In this document: positions 16,809 through 25,071 of the stretch, piece after piece
Layout of the letters: each line of letters begins with the position of its first letter
Position numbering within the stretch: position 1 is the first letter of the stretch
Assembly (NCBI RefSeq): GCF_000378425.1
Contig: NZ_KB899846.1
Span: 1-32,844 of the forward strand
Source of the DNA: Cohnella laeviribosi DSM 21336
GTDB taxonomy: Bacteria > Bacillota > Bacilli > Paenibacillales > Paenibacillaceae
Direction of reading: 5' to 3'
Length of the DNA stretch: 32,844 bases
The notes under the pieces: model-generated
Seen by the model: the letters and a program-made list of their open reading frames with translations, nothing else
The model's database searches: none
Told to the model about the DNA's origin: nothing
Position numbers and translations under genes: made by a program

Positions 16809-18698
16809 TTGCTGCTCGACCGTATCGACAGCCCGACTGATCTGAAGCGGCTGGCTGTTGCCGAGCTTCCTCAGTTGGCTCAAGAAATCCGCCAGTTTCT
16901 AATTGAAAAACTATCGGCGACCGGCGGACATCTCGCTCCCAATTTGGGTGTAGTCGAACTGACGCTGGCTCTTCATTATTTGTATGACAGCCCTCGGGAC
17001 AAGTTCATTTTCGACGTCGGCCACCAGGCCTATGTGCATAAAATCTTGACCGGCCGAAAAGACCGGTTCGGCACGTTGCGGCAGAAGAACGGCTTGTGCG
17101 GATTCGTGAAGCGTTCCGAAAGCGAGCACGACGTCTGGGAAGCCGGGCACAGCAGCACTTCGCTGTCCGCGGCCATCGGCATGGCGCTCGCGCGCGATCT
17201 AAAAGGCGAAAACCATCGGATCATCGCGATCATCGGGGACGGCGCCCTGACCGGCGGCATGGCGCTGGAAGCGCTCAACCACATCGGCCACGAGAAGCGC
17301 AATCTGACCGTCGTGCTCAACGACAACGAGATGTCGATCGCGCCGAACGTGGGCGCGCTGCACAATTATTTGGGCAAGGTCCGCTCCGACAAGACGTACC
17401 GCAAAGCCAAAGACGAGCTTGAATGGCTGCTGCGCAAAATCCCGGCCATCGGCGGCAAGCTGGCCAAGACGGCCGAGCGGTTGAAGGACAGCCTGAAATA
17501 TTTGGTCGTACCCGGAATGCTGTTCGAGGAATTCGGCCTTAAATATTTCGGCCCGGTGGATGGGCACGATATCGAGAAGCTGCTGGAAACGTTCCGGCAA
17601 GCCGAGAAGGTGGACGGTCCGGTCCTCATTCACGTGCTGACGGTCAAAGGCAAGGGGTATTCCCCCGCGGAAGCGGACTCCTTCAAGTGGCACGGCATCA
17701 CCCCTTACAAAATCGAATCCGGCCAAGTCGTCAAGCCGGTCGGCCCGCCGGTCTATACGGACGTGTTCGGCAAAATGCTGATCGAGCTCGCGGAGAAGGA
17801 CGAGCGGATCGTCGCCATTACGCCCGCCATGCCGGGCGGTTCCGGACTGCTCGGCTTCGCGGAGCGCTTCCCGGACCGCATGTTCGACGTCGGCATCGCG
17901 GAGCAGCATGCGGCCACGATGTCCGCGGCTTTGGCGATGGAGGGGATGAAGCCGGTGTTTGCCGTCTATTCCACCTTCCTTCAACGGGCCTACGACCAGG
18001 TCGTGCACGATATTTGCCGGCAAAATCTGAACGTCGTGTTCGCCATCGACCGGGCCGGCTTTGTCGGCGCCGACGGAGAGACGCATCAGGGCGTTTACGA
18101 TATCGCTTTTTTGCGCCATATACCGAACATGGTGCTGATGATGCCCAAGGACGAGAACGAGCTTCGCCGCATGCTGAAGACCGCGATCGAATACGACGGC
18201 GGCCCGATTGCGGTTCGCTATCCCCGGATCAACGGGCTCGGCGTGCCGATGGACCCCGACCCGCAGCCGATTCCGATCGGCAGCTGGGAGATCGTGCGCG
18301 AAGGCGATTACGCCGTCATAATTGCCATCGGCCCGATGGTGCAGGTCGCCGAGGAAGCCGCCGATCTGCTGAAACGCGAAGGCATTCAGGCGCGGGTCGT
18401 CAACGCCCGGTTCGTCAAGCCGCTTGACGAGGAGATGCTGCTCTCGCTTGCGAAGGAGAACATCCCTTTGCTGGTGATGGAGGAAGGCTCCGTTCACGGC
18501 GGCCTGGGCGGGGCGATTCTCGAGTTTTACGCGCAGGCGGGTCTGTCGCATGTTTCGGTCGGTCTGCTCGGCGTTCCGGACCGGTTTATCGAACATGCCA
18601 CGATCAAGGAACAGCGCGCCGAAGTCGGCTTGACGGCCGAGAATGCGGCGCAGGAGCTCCGCAAGCGCGTGGTTCGCAAGAAGCAGAGGGCGACCTGA
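16809..18698 (+). CDS. dxs: 1-deoxy-D-xylulose-5-phosphate synthase
   Basis: Thiamine-diphosphate enzyme joining pyruvate and glyceraldehyde 3-phosphate, the first step of the MEP isoprenoid pathway, upstream of ispA chemistry. Signatures are [32 protein letters not shown], the ThDP motif [18 protein letters not shown] and [15 protein letters not shown]. From the TTG at 16809 it is 629 residues, as expected. GGGGAA lies upstream. The frame is open further 5', but the ATG at 16755 sits inside the -10 hexamer and cannot be the start. Confidence 0.95.
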   Translation: MLLDRIDSPTDLKRLAVAELPQLAQEIRQFLIEKLSATGGHLAPNLGVVELTLALHYLYDSPRDKFIFDVGHQAYVHKILTGRKDRFGTLRQKNGLCGFVKRSESEHDVWEAGHSSTSLSAAIGMALARDLKGENHRIIAIIGDGALTGGMALEALNHIGHEKRNLTVVLNDNEMSIAPNVGALHNYLGKVRSDKTYRKAKDELEWLLRKIPAIGGKLAKTAERLKDSLKYLVVPGMLFEEFGLKYFGPVDGHDIEKLLETFRQAEKVDGPVLIHVLTVKGKGYSPAEADSFKWHGITPYKIESGQVVKPVGPPVYTDVFGKMLIELAEKDERIVAITPAMPGGSGLLGFAERFPDRMFDVGIAEQHAATMSAALAMEGMKPVFAVYSTFLQRAYDQVVHDICRQNLNVVFAIDRAGFVGADGETHQGVYDIAFLRHIPNMVLMMPKDENELRRMLKTAIEYDGGPIAVRYPRINGLGVPMDPDPQPIPIGSWEIVREGDYAVIIAIGPMVQVAEEAADLLKREGIQARVVNARFVKPLDEEMLLSLAKENIPLLVMEEGSVHGGLGGAILEFYAQAGLSHVSVGLLGVPDRFIEHATIKEQRAEVGLTAENAAQELRKRVVRKKQRAT

Positions 18699-18700
18699 GC

Positions 18701-19546
18701 ATGACGGTTATCGCGAAAGAACGCTTGGATGTCCTGCTTGTAGAACAGGGGTATTTCGAAAGCCGGGAAAAGGCGAAGGCCGCGATCATGGCGGGACTGG
18801 TGCAGGTCGGCGCGGAACGGATCGACAAGGCGGGCACGAAGGTGCCCCGGGATGCCGTCATTACCGTAAAGGGCGCGGCGCATCCCTATGTCAGCCGGGG
18901 CGGACTGAAGCTCGAGAAGGCGATCCGCTATTTCGGCCTTCGGCTGGAAGGTGCGGTCATGCTGGACATCGGCGCTTCCACCGGCGGCTTTACCGACTGC
19001 GCCCTCCGGCACGGCGCTTCGCTCGTTTACGCTGTGGACGTCGGCTACAACCAGCTCGATTGGTCGCTGCGCCGGGACGAGCGGGTTCGGGTGATGGAAC
19101 GGACCAATTTCCGTTATATGACTTCCGACCAACTGGACGGACCGCAGCCCGGTTTTGCCACGATCGACGTGTCGTTCATTTCCCTGAAGCTGATCCTCCC
19201 TACGCTCGCCAAACTGCTGAAACCGGGAGGAGAAACCGTCGCCCTCATCAAGCCGCAGTTCGAGGCGGGGCGCGAGCAGGTCGGCAAGTCCGGTGTCGTC
19301 CGCGACCCCGCCGTGCACGAGGCAGTGCTGTGCGAGGTGCTGGAACACGCGGCAACGCTCGGCTTCCGGCTGCAAGGCCTCACCTTTTCCCCGATTACGG
19401 GCGGGGAGGGCAACATCGAGTTTTTGGCGCACTGGAGGTTCGCACCGGACGAATCCGCCGAAAGCGGAATGGGGCGCGACGAAGTCCAATCGCTGATCAA
19501 GAAAGTCGTTGAAGAAGCATCGACCGCATTTCACCGAAAAGGCTGA
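18701..19546 (+). CDS. tlyA: TlyA-family rRNA 2'-O-methyltransferase (YqxC)
   Basis: An S4 RNA-binding domain (about residues 6-66, RLDVLLVEQGYFESREKAKAAI) is fused to an FtsJ-like methyltransferase domain with the SAM motif MLDIGASTGGFTDCAL, then VDVGYNQLDWSLR, IDVSFISLKLILP and KPQFEAGRE. The family 2'-O-methylates rRNA cytidines; older names call it hemolysin. Its 281 residues are normal. The ATG is two bases after the dxs stop, so it is translated from the dxs transcript. The ribosome binding site is weak (GAGGG inside dxs). Confidence 0.92.
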   Translation: MTVIAKERLDVLLVEQGYFESREKAKAAIMAGLVQVGAERIDKAGTKVPRDAVITVKGAAHPYVSRGGLKLEKAIRYFGLRLEGAVMLDIGASTGGFTDCALRHGASLVYAVDVGYNQLDWSLRRDERVRVMERTNFRYMTSDQLDGPQPGFATIDVSFISLKLILPTLAKLLKPGGETVALIKPQFEAGREQVGKSGVVRDPAVHEAVLCEVLEHAATLGFRLQGLTFSPITGGEGNIEFLAHWRFAPDESAESGMGRDEVQSLIKKVVEEASTAFHRKG

Positions 19547-19608
19547 TCTTTTGAACACATCCCTTTGCTGAATTCATTTTTTTAGGAAACGCCAATACGG
19601 GGGAAATC

Positions 19609-19647
19609 ATGTCCCGGAGCTGCCGAAGAACGGCCGGAAGACGATGA
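19609..19647 (+). CDS. Possible arginine-rich leader peptide before the ahrC unit
   Basis: A 12-codon reading frame with a GGGGG ribosome binding site about five bases before the ATG encodes MSRSCRRTAGRR. Five of its twelve codons are arginine (CGG, CGA, AGA, AGA, CGA). It overlaps the left arm of the terminator hairpin at 19615-19675, the geometry of ribosome-mediated attenuation, and the arginine regulator gene ahrC is the second gene downstream. GC-rich hairpin sequence can produce arginine codons by chance and no promoter is obvious, so this is a hypothesis. Confidence 0.3.
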   Translation: MSRSCRRTAGRR

Positions 19648-19675
19648 CCGGTTCTCCGGGCATGCTCCGTTTTTT
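19615..19675 (+). terminator. Intrinsic terminator between tlyA and the ahrC unit
   Basis: CGGAGCTGCC (19615-19624) pairs with GGCA plus GCTCCG (19659-19669, one bulged T). A second inner stem joins AGAA / TTCT and CCGG / CCGG, and a run of six T follows the outer stem. It should end dxs-tlyA transcription or attenuate transcription into the next genes. Confidence 0.75.
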
Positions 19676-19799
19676 GCGTTTGCAGGGCCGGAAAAAAGGA
19701 ATCGCGCGCGCCGGCCGCGAACTAGGTTAGAAGCGGCGGCACCTTCTTTGGACGACAGGCACGAATATTCGCCGACGTTGAAGGTGGAGGGTGGCTATA

Positions 19800-20267
19800 G
19801 TGGAGCGGTTCGGCGATTGGCTGCTGTTTCTTACGGCGGCAGGCCTCTTGCTTTTATGGCTGTGGCGAAGATTCAACCTTTGGCTTTTGGAGCCGCCGAA
19901 CGCCAGGCTTCGCAGGCTTGCGAACGCCGGCGAGGTCGAGCCCAGCGAAGCGGTGGCGCTTCTGGAGGAGCAAGGCTTCGAAGTGCTGTCCGGCAAGCAC
20001 CGAATTCCGCTTCGCGTCGCGGTCGACGATCAGCCTTCCCAGCCGACGCGGCTTTATTTCGATTATCTGGCCCAAAAAGATCATAAATACTATTTGGTCA
20101 AAATGGAGAGATGGAGAAATCCGATGGAGTGGACGGCAAGCGGCCTGAGGGAGCGCCTGCTGCCGTACGCCCTGTTGTTTCCGGAGTCCGACGGGATTGT
20201 CGTCGTCGATCTCAAGGAACGCATTGTACGAACGGTGCGATTCAAAGTGGAGGATGAAAAGGAATGA
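19800..20267 (+). CDS. Membrane-anchored protein of unknown function
   Basis: 155 residues from the GTG at 19800, which has GGAGG nine bases upstream; a GTG at 19791 overlaps that site and is less likely. One N-terminal transmembrane helix (about residues 6-23) is followed by a basic cluster and a soluble domain. The domain's order of FDYLAQKDHKYYLVKMER, then LRERLLPYALLF, then DGIVVVDL recalls the strand pattern of restriction-endonuclease-like folds, but the usual E-x-K is replaced by K-M-E, so it would be inactive. I do not recognise a named family. It overlaps ahrC by four bases and so is co-expressed with it. Confidence 0.75.
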   Translation: MERFGDWLLFLTAAGLLLLWLWRRFNLWLLEPPNARLRRLANAGEVEPSEAVALLEEQGFEVLSGKHRIPLRVAVDDQPSQPTRLYFDYLAQKDHKYYLVKMERWRNPMEWTASGLRERLLPYALLFPESDGIVVVDLKERIVRTVRFKVEDEKE

Positions 20268-20713
20268 AAGCGCAAAGGCAACGGCAAATTCGGGAAATGA
20301 TCGGCAAGCGGGAAATCGAAACGCAGGAAGAGCTTGTCGAGGCGCTGCGAAGCGAAGGCGTTCATGTGACCCAGGCGACGATTTCGCGCGACATCAAGGA
20401 AATGCAACTGATCAAAGTGCCGCTGGAAGACGGACGGTACAAATACGCCATGCCGCAGGATCAGAAGTTTAACCCGGCCTTGAAGCTTAAGCGGGCGCTG
20501 CTCGACCATTTCGTGAGCGCCGATTCGGCCGACAATCTGGTTGTCGTCCGCTGCTTGCCCGGAACCGCCAACACGATCGCTTCATTGCTCGACGGCATGG
20601 AATGGCCGGAGGTTATGGGCTCCATCGGAGGCGACGACACGATCCTGCTGATTTGCAAAACGAAAGAGCAAGGTCCGCAAATCGTCAAGCGAATTCAAGA
20701 AATGATGCATTAA
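20264..20713 (+). CDS. ahrC: Arginine repressor/activator AhrC (ArgR)
   Basis: Arginine-sensing hexameric regulator that represses arginine synthesis and activates catabolism. 149 residues: an N-terminal winged-helix DNA-binding domain with VTQATISRDIKEMQLIKVP, and a C-terminal oligomerisation/arginine-binding domain with VVRCLPGTANTIASLLDG and GSIGGDDTILLICKT, the latter carrying the conserved GDDT aspartates. The ATG overlaps the preceding stop. recN follows 38 bases later, as in Bacillus. Confidence 0.96.
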   Translation: MKAQRQRQIREMIGKREIETQEELVEALRSEGVHVTQATISRDIKEMQLIKVPLEDGRYKYAMPQDQKFNPALKLKRALLDHFVSADSADNLVVVRCLPGTANTIASLLDGMEWPEVMGSIGGDDTILLICKTKEQGPQIVKRIQEMMH

Positions 20714-20751
20714 ACGTTCTGCGTTCACCATAAGAGGAGGCTGCGCAAAGG

Positions 20752-22473
20752 ATGCTGCGGGAACTGTCGATCCGGAATTTGGCGGTTATCGAACAGGTAA
20801 CGGTCCTTTTTCATTCCGGTTTTCATGTCCTCACCGGAGAGACCGGCGCGGGCAAGTCCATGATTATCGATGCGCTCGGACTGATCGCCGGCGGCCGGGG
20901 CTCCGCGGAGATGATCCGGCACGGATGCGAACGGGCGGATGTCGAAGCGGTGTTCGACCTGCCGGACAATCATCCGGTATGGAGCGTGCTGGACAAATTC
21001 GGTATCGAAGCGGATCCCCGCGAAATGCTGGTGATTCGGCGGGAAATCATGCTCCAGGGCAAATCGTCGGCGCGCATCAACGGGCAAAGCGCGACGCTGA
21101 CGATGCTGCGCGAAGTGGGCGAACATTTGATCAACATTCACGGACAGCACGAGCACCAGTCGCTGCTGCGGACCGAACGCCATCTGGAATGGCTGGACCA
21201 GTATGCCGGAGAAGAGATCGCTGCCGACAAATCGGCCTATGCGGCCAAATACGAACAGTTTCGCCAAGTGGAGCGGGAGCGCAAGGAACTGGAGGAAACC
21301 AGCCGCCACCAGATGCAGATGCTCGATTTGTACCGTTACCAGCTCGAAGAGATCGCGGAAGCGCGCCTGAAGCCGGGAGAAGACGAATCGCTCGCGGAGG
21401 AAAGACGCAAACTAAGCCATGCGGAGAAGCTTGCGGAATCGGTGTCGGAGGCGTACGACCTGCTTTCCGGCGCGAAGGGGCTTTCCGCGATTTCCCGCGC
21501 TATTTCGCGGCTTGAGGATATCGTTAACGTCGATCCGTCCGTTCTTAAACCGCTGCTGGAGCAATTGCAGTCGGCATATTACGCGGCGGAGGATGCGGCG
21601 TATCAGCTGCGCAGCTATCGCGACAACGTCGAGTTTAATCCCGAGCGGTTGGCGCTCGTCGAAGACCGGTTGGATTTGCTGTACGGCCTTAAGCGCAAGT
21701 ACGGTGAAACCATCGAAGATATTTTGGCCTACAGGGAACGGATTCAAGCCGAAGCGGACAAGCTGGAAAACCGCGACGAGCGTCTGCAGCAGCTGATCGA
21801 TGAAGAAAAGCGCCTATATCGGGAACTCGCCGTTTTGGCCGAACGGCTGACCGCCATCCGGAAAAACGCCGCGCGCCGGTTGTCCGAAGTGATCGTACAG
21901 GAGCTTCGCGAATTGCAGATGGAGCGGGCGGTCTTTGAGGTTCGGCTGGAACAGGCGCCGCTTTCCGCAGCGGGCGCGGACAACGCCGAATTTCTGCTTT
22001 CCACCAACCCGGGAGAACCGCCGAAGCCGCTGTCCAAAATCGCTTCCGGCGGCGAAATGTCGCGCGTCATGCTTGCGCTGAAAGCGATATTTGCGCGCAT
22101 CGACCGCATACCCGTGCTTGTCTTCGATGAAGTCGATACCGGAGTTAGCGGGCGGGCGGCGCAGGCGGTTGCGGATAAGCTGTCCCGGCTGGCCGGAGAT
22201 TGCCAGGTATTTGCGATTACGCACCTGCCGCAGGTGGCTTGCATGGCCGATTACCAGTTCGAAATCGCCAAACAAGTGAACGAGAACGGCAGAACGTCCA
22301 CTTCGGTGAGAGAACTCGAAGGCGGCGAACGGGTAGAGGAGCTGGCCAGAATGCTCGGCGGCGTGGAAGTAACGGAAAAAACCCGCCATCACGCGCAGGA
22401 AATGCTGGCGCTGGCGATTCGCCAAAAAAACGCTTCACGACGCGAAAAATTGCGGGTGAAGGAAGCTTTTTGA
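20752..22473 (+). CDS. recN: DNA repair protein RecN
   Basis: SMC-like ATPase acting early in double-strand break repair. Of its 573 residues, LRELSIRNLAVIEQV is the N-terminus and GETGAGKSMIIDALGL the Walker A (about residues 29-44). Two coiled-coil stretches flank the centre. SKIASGGEMSRVMLALK is the ABC signature and PVLVFDEVDTGVSG the Walker B near residue 460. AGGAGG is upstream of the ATG. It lies between ahrC and spoIVB as in Bacillus. Confidence 0.96.
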   Translation: MLRELSIRNLAVIEQVTVLFHSGFHVLTGETGAGKSMIIDALGLIAGGRGSAEMIRHGCERADVEAVFDLPDNHPVWSVLDKFGIEADPREMLVIRREIMLQGKSSARINGQSATLTMLREVGEHLINIHGQHEHQSLLRTERHLEWLDQYAGEEIAADKSAYAAKYEQFRQVERERKELEETSRHQMQMLDLYRYQLEEIAEARLKPGEDESLAEERRKLSHAEKLAESVSEAYDLLSGAKGLSAISRAISRLEDIVNVDPSVLKPLLEQLQSAYYAAEDAAYQLRSYRDNVEFNPERLALVEDRLDLLYGLKRKYGETIEDILAYRERIQAEADKLENRDERLQQLIDEEKRLYRELAVLAERLTAIRKNAARRLSEVIVQELRELQMERAVFEVRLEQAPLSAAGADNAEFLLSTNPGEPPKPLSKIASGGEMSRVMLALKAIFARIDRIPVLVFDEVDTGVSGRAAQAVADKLSRLAGDCQVFAITHLPQVACMADYQFEIAKQVNENGRTSTSVRELEGGERVEELARMLGGVEVTEKTRHHAQEMLALAIRQKNASRREKLRVKEAF

Positions 22474-22562
22474 GAACATAAAAGCGGAGGGGCACGGTTA
22501 CCTTATAGTTACGTTGTCGGCGGGTCAAACGCGCCGCAAAGACTGTAAGGGAGCGTGAGAAA

Positions 22563-23891
22563 GTGAACCGAACAGCCTCCGTCCGTCGCAAAATCGGCAT
22601 TCTTCTCGTCTTATTTCTCTGCCTTGCGGCTTCTTCCGCCCCGATCCGGCATTATGCCGCGCTGCCCGACGAGCTTCGTTTGTTCGAAGGGCAGGCGAAA
22701 CGTCTTCACTACGCCATGCCGGTCCATGCGCAAGGGAGCTTGAACCCGGAAGTCGCGGTCGTCAACGGAACCCGCCATGCGAATTTCCAAGTCGATTTAA
22801 ATCAGCCATTATCGATCGAACCCCAAAACAGCGGAGAGACGAAGTTAAAGCTGAGGCTTTTTGGCAAAATTCCGTTCAAAACGATCAAGCTGCAGGTTGT
22901 TCCGGATTTGCGGGTCGTGCCGGGGGGTCAGACCATCGGGGTTAAGGTCAAGTCGGCCGGCATTATGGTCGTAGGCCATCATCTGGTCCGAACCGGTCCG
23001 CAAACCCGCATTTCGCCCGGCGAGGAAGCGAAGTTGAAGCTGGGCGACCTGATCGTCGAAATTAACGGCCGTCCGCTCAACGACGTGACCAAAGTGGCGG
23101 CATTGGCGGAGCATGCGGGGAAAAACAACATTCCCCTCGATCTGGTCGTACAGCGGGGAAAAAACCGGTTCCGCACCCAGTTGAAGCCGGCGTTCGATAA
23201 GGAAGACAAAGTGTGGAGACTGGGGCTGTACATCAGGGATTCCGCGGCCGGGGTCGGAACGTTGACCTTCTACGCGCCCGATCACGGCGTCTACGGGGCG
23301 CTGGGCCACATCATCACGGATATGGATACCCAGACGCCGATCGTCGTCGGCGACGGCCAAATTTTGCAATCCAATGTGCTGTCGATTTCCAAGAGCCAAA
23401 GCGGCGAGCCCGGGGAGAAGAGAGCAAGCTTTATCAAAGAAAGCAAAACGCTGGGCAACGTCGAACGCAACACGCCCTTCGGCATCTTTGGCAAGATGAA
23501 GGAACTTCCGAAGCACGGTTTGCATCAAGAGCCGGTTCCCATCGCCTTCGCCGAGGAAGTGGAAGAAGGGCCTGCCGAAATTTTGACCGTCGTCAACGGA
23601 CAAAAGGTCGAACGTTTCAATATTCAAATCGTTCACGTCGCCAAGCAGACGACTCCCGCGACCAAGGGGATGGTCATCCGCATAACCGATCCGAAGCTGC
23701 TGGAGCGCACGGGCGGCATCGTCCAGGGCATGAGCGGCAGCCCCATCCTGCAGAAGGGCAAACTGGTCGGCGCCGTAACCCACGTGTTCGTCAACGATCC
23801 GACTTCCGGTTACGGATGTTTTATCGAATGGATGCTGCAGGATGCCGGAATTGTTCTGAATCCGAACCAACCGACATCTAAGGCGGTTTAA
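22563..23891 (+). CDS. spoIVB: SpoIVB peptidase
   Basis: Forespore-secreted serine peptidase (family S55) that cleaves SpoIVFA and so triggers pro-sigma-K processing in the mother cell. A signal/membrane segment (IGILLVLFLCLAASS) is followed by a PDZ domain (about residues 115-205, with LKLGDLIVEINGRPL). The peptidase domain contains HGVYGALGHIITD and the catalytic GMSGSPILQKGKLVGAVTHVF, with its serine near residue 391-393. The GTG start at 22563 follows AAGGGAG. 442 residues, slightly longer than in Bacillus. Confidence 0.95.
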   Translation: MNRTASVRRKIGILLVLFLCLAASSAPIRHYAALPDELRLFEGQAKRLHYAMPVHAQGSLNPEVAVVNGTRHANFQVDLNQPLSIEPQNSGETKLKLRLFGKIPFKTIKLQVVPDLRVVPGGQTIGVKVKSAGIMVVGHHLVRTGPQTRISPGEEAKLKLGDLIVEINGRPLNDVTKVAALAEHAGKNNIPLDLVVQRGKNRFRTQLKPAFDKEDKVWRLGLYIRDSAAGVGTLTFYAPDHGVYGALGHIITDMDTQTPIVVGDGQILQSNVLSISKSQSGEPGEKRASFIKESKTLGNVERNTPFGIFGKMKELPKHGLHQEPVPIAFAEEVEEGPAEILTVVNGQKVERFNIQIVHVAKQTTPATKGMVIRITDPKLLERTGGIVQGMSGSPILQKGKLVGAVTHVFVNDPTSGYGCFIEWMLQDAGIVLNPNQPTSKAV

Positions 23892-23912
23892 CGCCTTGGA
23901 TGTTGCGTTTTT
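23876..23912 (+). terminator. Intrinsic terminator overlapping the spoIVB stop
   Basis: ATCTAAGGCG (23876-23885) pairs with CGCCTTGGAT (23892-23901, one G-T pair), with a six-base loop GTTTAA that contains the stop codon. GTTGCGTTTTT follows. Confidence 0.7.
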
Positions 23913-23937
23913 GGGGCGACACGGAAAGCCAGGATTT

Positions 23938-23944
23938 TGTCGAA
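23938..23944 (+). promoter_or_regulatory. 0A box upstream of spo0A
   Basis: TGTCGAA within TTTTGTCGAAAAA matches the Spo0A-binding consensus TGNCGAA with the flanking T and A bases preferred at strong sites. It lies about 170 bases before the spo0A start, suggesting autoregulation. Confidence 0.6.
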
Positions 23945-24029
23945 AAAGTTCGAAATTAGATGTGATTTGTAATAAAATATTTATTATAGTTGATAACGAA
24001 TAAAAAATAAAGAAAAAAATTCTCATCAA

Positions 24030-24058
24030 GAAGGAATCATTATCGCCGTGTCGAATTG
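24030..24058 (+). promoter_or_regulatory. Putative sigma-H promoter of spo0A with an overlapping 0A box
   Basis: GAAGGAATC (24030-24038) and GTCGAATTG (24050-24058) match the sigma-H elements RnAGGAwWW and RnnGAAT at an 11-base spacing. TGTCGAA (24049-24055), a consensus 0A box, overlaps the -10. Bacillus spo0A likewise has a sigma-H promoter controlled by Spo0A~P. The AT-rich DNA at 23960-24020 could hold a vegetative promoter, but I cannot place one confidently. Confidence 0.6.
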
Positions 24059-24111
24059 GGATATACAGAGCAGCACCATCACTCAATCGTTTAAAAGGGA
24101 GGACCAGAGCC

Positions 24112-24924
24112 TTGCAGCGGATCGAAGTATTTCTTGCAGACGACAACCGAGAATTCACGAATTTGTTATCCGATTATATTGAAGAGCAGGATGACATGAC
24201 GGTCATCGGCGTGGCGTACAACGGAGAAGAAGTCATCCGCCAGTTGGAGGAAAATCGGCTTGTGCCCGACGTGATGATTCTCGATATCATCATGCCTCAT
24301 CTGGATGGCCTTGGCGTATTGGAAAAGCTGAGGGATATGAATTTGTCCCCTATGCCCAAGATCATCATGCTTACGGCGTTCGGGCAAGAAAACATTACGC
24401 AGCGTGCGGTTCAACTCGGGGCTTCCTACTACATACTCAAACCGTTCGATATGGATGTGCTCGCCAACCGGATTCGGCAATTGGCCGGATATTCCGTTGT
24501 TTCGACTCCGGTGGTTTCTTCCGGCTCGGCCGGCATCAGCCGTTCCAACATCGTGCCGATCGGCAAGCCGCGTAATCTCGACGCCAATATTACGAGCATT
24601 ATCCATGAGATCGGGGTTCCGGCGCATATTAAGGGCTATCAGTATTTGCGCGAAGCGATCACGATGGTGTACAACAACATCGAAATTCTCGGGGCGATCA
24701 CGAAAACGCTGTACCCGGCGATCGCCGAGAAATTCAAGACGACGCCGTCCCGCGTCGAACGCGCCATCCGCCACGCGATCGAGGTCGCCTGGACGCGCGG
24801 CAACATCGACAGCATCAGCCACCTGTTCGGCTACACGATCAACATCAGCAAGTCGAAACCGACCAACTCGGAGTTCATCGCGATGGTCGCAGACAAGCTG
24901 CGGATCGAGCATAAGGTGTCGTAG
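24112..24924 (+). CDS. spo0A: Sporulation master regulator Spo0A
   Basis: Response regulator that, when phosphorylated by the phosphorelay, commits the cell to sporulation. Of its 270 residues, the receiver domain has the acidic pair D10-D11, the phosphoacceptor D58 in [11 protein letters not shown]88 and K110. The C-terminal Spo0A DNA-binding domain contains [41 protein letters not shown] and [13 protein letters not shown]. The TTG at 24112 has AAGGGAGG nine bases before it. A sigma-H-like promoter and 0A boxes lie upstream. It is the last gene of the conserved core block; mobile DNA begins directly after it. Confidence 0.97.
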   Translation: MQRIEVFLADDNREFTNLLSDYIEEQDDMTVIGVAYNGEEVIRQLEENRLVPDVMILDIIMPHLDGLGVLEKLRDMNLSPMPKIIMLTAFGQENITQRAVQLGASYYILKPFDMDVLANRIRQLAGYSVVSTPVVSSGSAGISRSNIVPIGKPRNLDANITSIIHEIGVPAHIKGYQYLREAITMVYNNIEILGAITKTLYPAIAEKFKTTPSRVERAIRHAIEVAWTRGNIDSISHLFGYTINISKSKPTNSEFIAMVADKLRIEHKVS

Positions 24925-25023
24925 CTCGGGCTAGCAAGGGATTTCGGGTTTGATTGCGCCTGATCCGAAACCGACCAATTTTTTTGAGACCGATAAATCA
25001 TGAGAAGAAATGCCGATAAACTG

Positions 25024-25070
25024 CCCCTATTTATTGGTTTGCAGTCAAACCAATGAATAGGGGTGTTTTT
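25024..25070 (+). terminator. 18-bp hairpin with T-run at the core/island junction
   Basis: The arms 25024-25041 and 25046-25063 pair over 18 positions with one G-T pair and a four-base loop CAGT, then TGTTTTT follows. It can terminate spo0A transcription. The right arm ends in AGGGG, the only ribosome binding site for the recombinase ATG at 25072, so the same hairpin would hide that site in read-through transcripts. Confidence 0.75.
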
Positions 25071-25071
25071 C

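Noticed and set aside
24942..24983. TTTCGG / CCGAAA hairpin followed by a T-run after spo0A
   Set aside because: Eight bases separate the six-pair stem from the T-run, so it is a poor terminator; the 18-bp hairpin at 25024 is far better.
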